A stretch of DNA of 64,000 nucleotides from Smittia aterrima (lineage: Eukaryota; Arthropoda; Insecta; Diptera; Chironomidae): assembly GCA_033063855.1 (NCBI GenBank), contig CP093829.1, positions 2,986,243-3,050,242 of the forward strand, in the 5' to 3' direction. The first letter of the stretch is position 1. The number at the start of each line of letters is the position of its first letter. Made by a program: the position numbers and the translations under genes. Shown here in pieces: positions 62,190 to 64,000 of the stretch. A model generated the notes under the pieces. That model was not told the origin of the DNA and did no database searches. It was given only the letters and a program-made list of their open reading frames with translations.

Positions 62190-63079
62190 ACAAAATGTGT
62201 GTGCGAGCTTGTAAAGTAAATAAGCTCTTCACGTTCCAAGAACTCACACAATCACGTCCAGTGCAAAACTTCATCCAACGAGCGAGAGCGAGACAAAAAC
62301 CGTCACAAAATGTTTTGAATGAAGCGAAGGAGACGGAAGACTTTTTACTATTCATCGTTTGTGGAAGGCAAGCGATTTGTACTGGAAAATGTTCGAGTTG
62401 TAAAAAATATTTTTCTTCATTCGCTGGAAAATACTACGAGTACGATATTCTTTTTACGTCGCCTCGATTCTGCGCAGTCGAGGGGAGCTCATCAAATTTT
62501 ATTAACAAATTTAATTTCGTTTTCCCAATTGATCTCAATTTTTCACTTTAACCATTTTTCTCGCTACATTAACTTTTTGTTATTTATTTAAAAGACTTTG
62601 AAATAAATGTCAACTTCACCCACGCAAGCTGATTGCCCCTTCCGCTTCACTCTCAGAATTGAGAGATCACAACAACAAAATCGTTCAGAGAATTTTCACA
62701 AACCTTTTCAATGTCGATCGGCTTTCTCACAACTTTTCAACAATCGCACTTTGTAATTCGATTGCCAATGATTCACTTTGTGACACTTTTCTTCACTTTA
62801 AGGTCAAATTTCCTCGTTAATTTCTCAAACGAATTCGGCAGACACAAAAATTCGGGAAGTTCTATTTTTGTTGTTGATTCTATCAAAATGTGTAGTGCGT
62901 AAAAATTCGCCTTTACATACGTTTCTGGTTTCCAACGCTCACGTCGTGTGGCACTGGAAGTGAGACACAATTTATGAATGAACTCTTTGTGCGGTTACGT
63001 TGTGCAACGTTGGAAACACAACCGAGAGGCTAACGCATGTCATTGATAAAATTAAATTGTGAAGGGGACGTACGTTTCA
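62190..63079. other. Intergenic region between the small basic gene and the lipase
   Basis: The two genes converge here. An AATAAA at 62602 may end the plus-strand transcript. The open frames are short and unconvincing. Confidence 0.45.
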
Positions 63080-63085
63080 GTTTAT
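63080..63085 (-). terminator. Polyadenylation signal of the lipase gene
   Basis: AATAAA on the minus strand, a few nt after the lipase TGA at 63092-63090. Confidence 0.45.
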
Positions 63086-63089
63086 TGAC

Positions 63090-64000
63090 TCAATTTAAAT
63101 TGACAGATTTAAAGGAACGAACAATTAATTTGTACAAAAGTCGCTTTGCGTTCTTGCCGTAGACAAAATCCGCGTGATTCCAATTTGGAAATGTTCGATA
63201 TTCAATCACGTTGGAAAGAGTTTCGTTCAAACGATCGACATCCTAGTCAAAGAAATTAAGAAAATTTAATTATTTCTGAAAATATTTAAATACTCACAAT
63301 TTGTGATATCAGAAAATCTTCCAATGCATGATAAAGATAAACATTCGTCACAACATTTTCAAGTTCATAGTCCAACGGTTCATCCGACGAGTTCTGCTTA
63401 CGTGAATTAAAGTCAAATTGACGGAACTTCCCAGTTTGAATCAACTGATTGTAGTGAGCTAATTGATTAACACTCACACGCGGGGAAATATATCGATGAA
63501 AATTGAGAAGAGCACTCTGCAATTAAATTCGCTAATAATCAATTACTTCAATGCACGTCACGATTTTCTTACAGTGTCGATCTCCACTTCATCTTTGTTT
63601 GGTCCGAAAATTGTAAACGTCAACAACTCGCAAAGCGTCGAGTTCTCCTCACTACACAAAAGCTCTTTGAAAGAGTTGCCTTCAAACCAAACGTCTTCAA
63701 AGTTCAGAAAGGAATAATTATCGAGAAGTCCGTTGTCGATTTCTCCGCCAACTAATTTAACGAAGTAATGAGGAAAGTTTTCCATGAAAACTGGCGGCGC
63801 CATCAGATGAACTTGAATAAGCTTCTCGTTGTACTCTGGTTTCATCGACAGCAAGACAACTGCAGCTGTTGCACCTTGAGAGTGGCCAACGTAGAATGCT
63901 TTCATTTTGTTTGTTTTATTCATCATCAAGTCAATCATCGCTGGCAAATCATAGATTCCGATTTCATGCCAACTGAATGTCCAAAACTCGCAGGAATCGT
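63090..64000 (-). CDS. Acid lipase (lysosomal/gastric lipase-like alpha/beta hydrolase), C-terminal part
   Basis: Three minus-strand exons: 64000-63573 (continues beyond the window), 63516-63298 and 63242-63090, with short GT/AG introns of 56 and 55 nt, both phase 0. The visible 265 residues begin DSCEFWTFSWHEIGIYDLPA, a hallmark of the LIPA/LIPF family, followed by the nucleophile elbow GHSQG (Ser). Next come HLMAPPVFMENFP, a Cys pair in LLCSEENSTLCELL typical of the family, then VSVNQLAHYNQLIQTGKFRQFD. The catalytic Asp is probably in ALEDFL and the His is in NWNHADF. The enzyme hydrolyses neutral lipids or esters in the secretory/lysosomal pathway or gut lumen. The N-terminal part with signal peptide and lid lies to the right of the window. 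Insects have many tandem copies; I cannot assign a specific member. Confidence 0.93.

Noticed and set aside
62195..62551. 118-codon frame downstream of the small basic gene
   Set aside because: It overlaps several other frames, has no motif, and lies in the expected 3' UTR/intergenic DNA.

Overview
The window is AT-rich eukaryotic DNA with very short introns (51-77 nt where I can define them), GT/AG splice sites and AATAAA signals. Together with a pair of intronless FoxG/sloppy-paired genes, this points to an insect, most likely a lower dipteran (midge- or mosquito-like). I cannot name the species from the sequence alone.

Layout. Positions 1-639 (-) hold the 5' part of an unrecognised two-exon gene that runs off the left edge. 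About 23 kb with no recognisable gene follows. At 23680-24846 (-) and 28978-30135 (+) are two head-to-head sloppy-paired genes, at the ends of two ~2.2 kb inverted-repeat arms around a ~2.1 kb unique spacer. Another ~14.7 kb gene-poor stretch follows. At 44861-48550 (+) a six-exon gene encodes a secreted or membrane fibronectin-III receptor. Its juxtamembrane region resembles that of the PTP10D/PTPRB-type receptor phosphatases, but it ends after a 41-residue cytoplasmic tail with no phosphatase domain. At 51027-56569 (-), with a probable first coding exon at 60544-60772, lies a multi-exon gene for a low-complexity, probably nuclear protein with a DSGxxS degron-like motif and a conserved-looking C-terminus ending in LSVFCW. 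A small basic protein gene (61881-62189, +) probably has a 5' UTR exon ending at 60454, so it overlaps the previous gene head to head. The right edge (63090-64000, -) carries the C-terminal part of an acid (LIPA/gastric-type) lipase.

The developmental content is dominated by the sloppy-paired pair. In Drosophila the two slp genes are pair-rule/segment-polarity repressors with large shared regulatory regions, and the gene-free DNA on both sides here fits that role (inference). The main surprise is the inverted, nearly identical arrangement. The 5' UTR and N-terminal coding parts of the two copies are essentially identical, while the forkhead-coding part is visibly more diverged. That is the reverse of what selection alone would give and suggests gene conversion between the arms. 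The other genes do not form an obvious pathway with slp and are probably ordinary neighbours.
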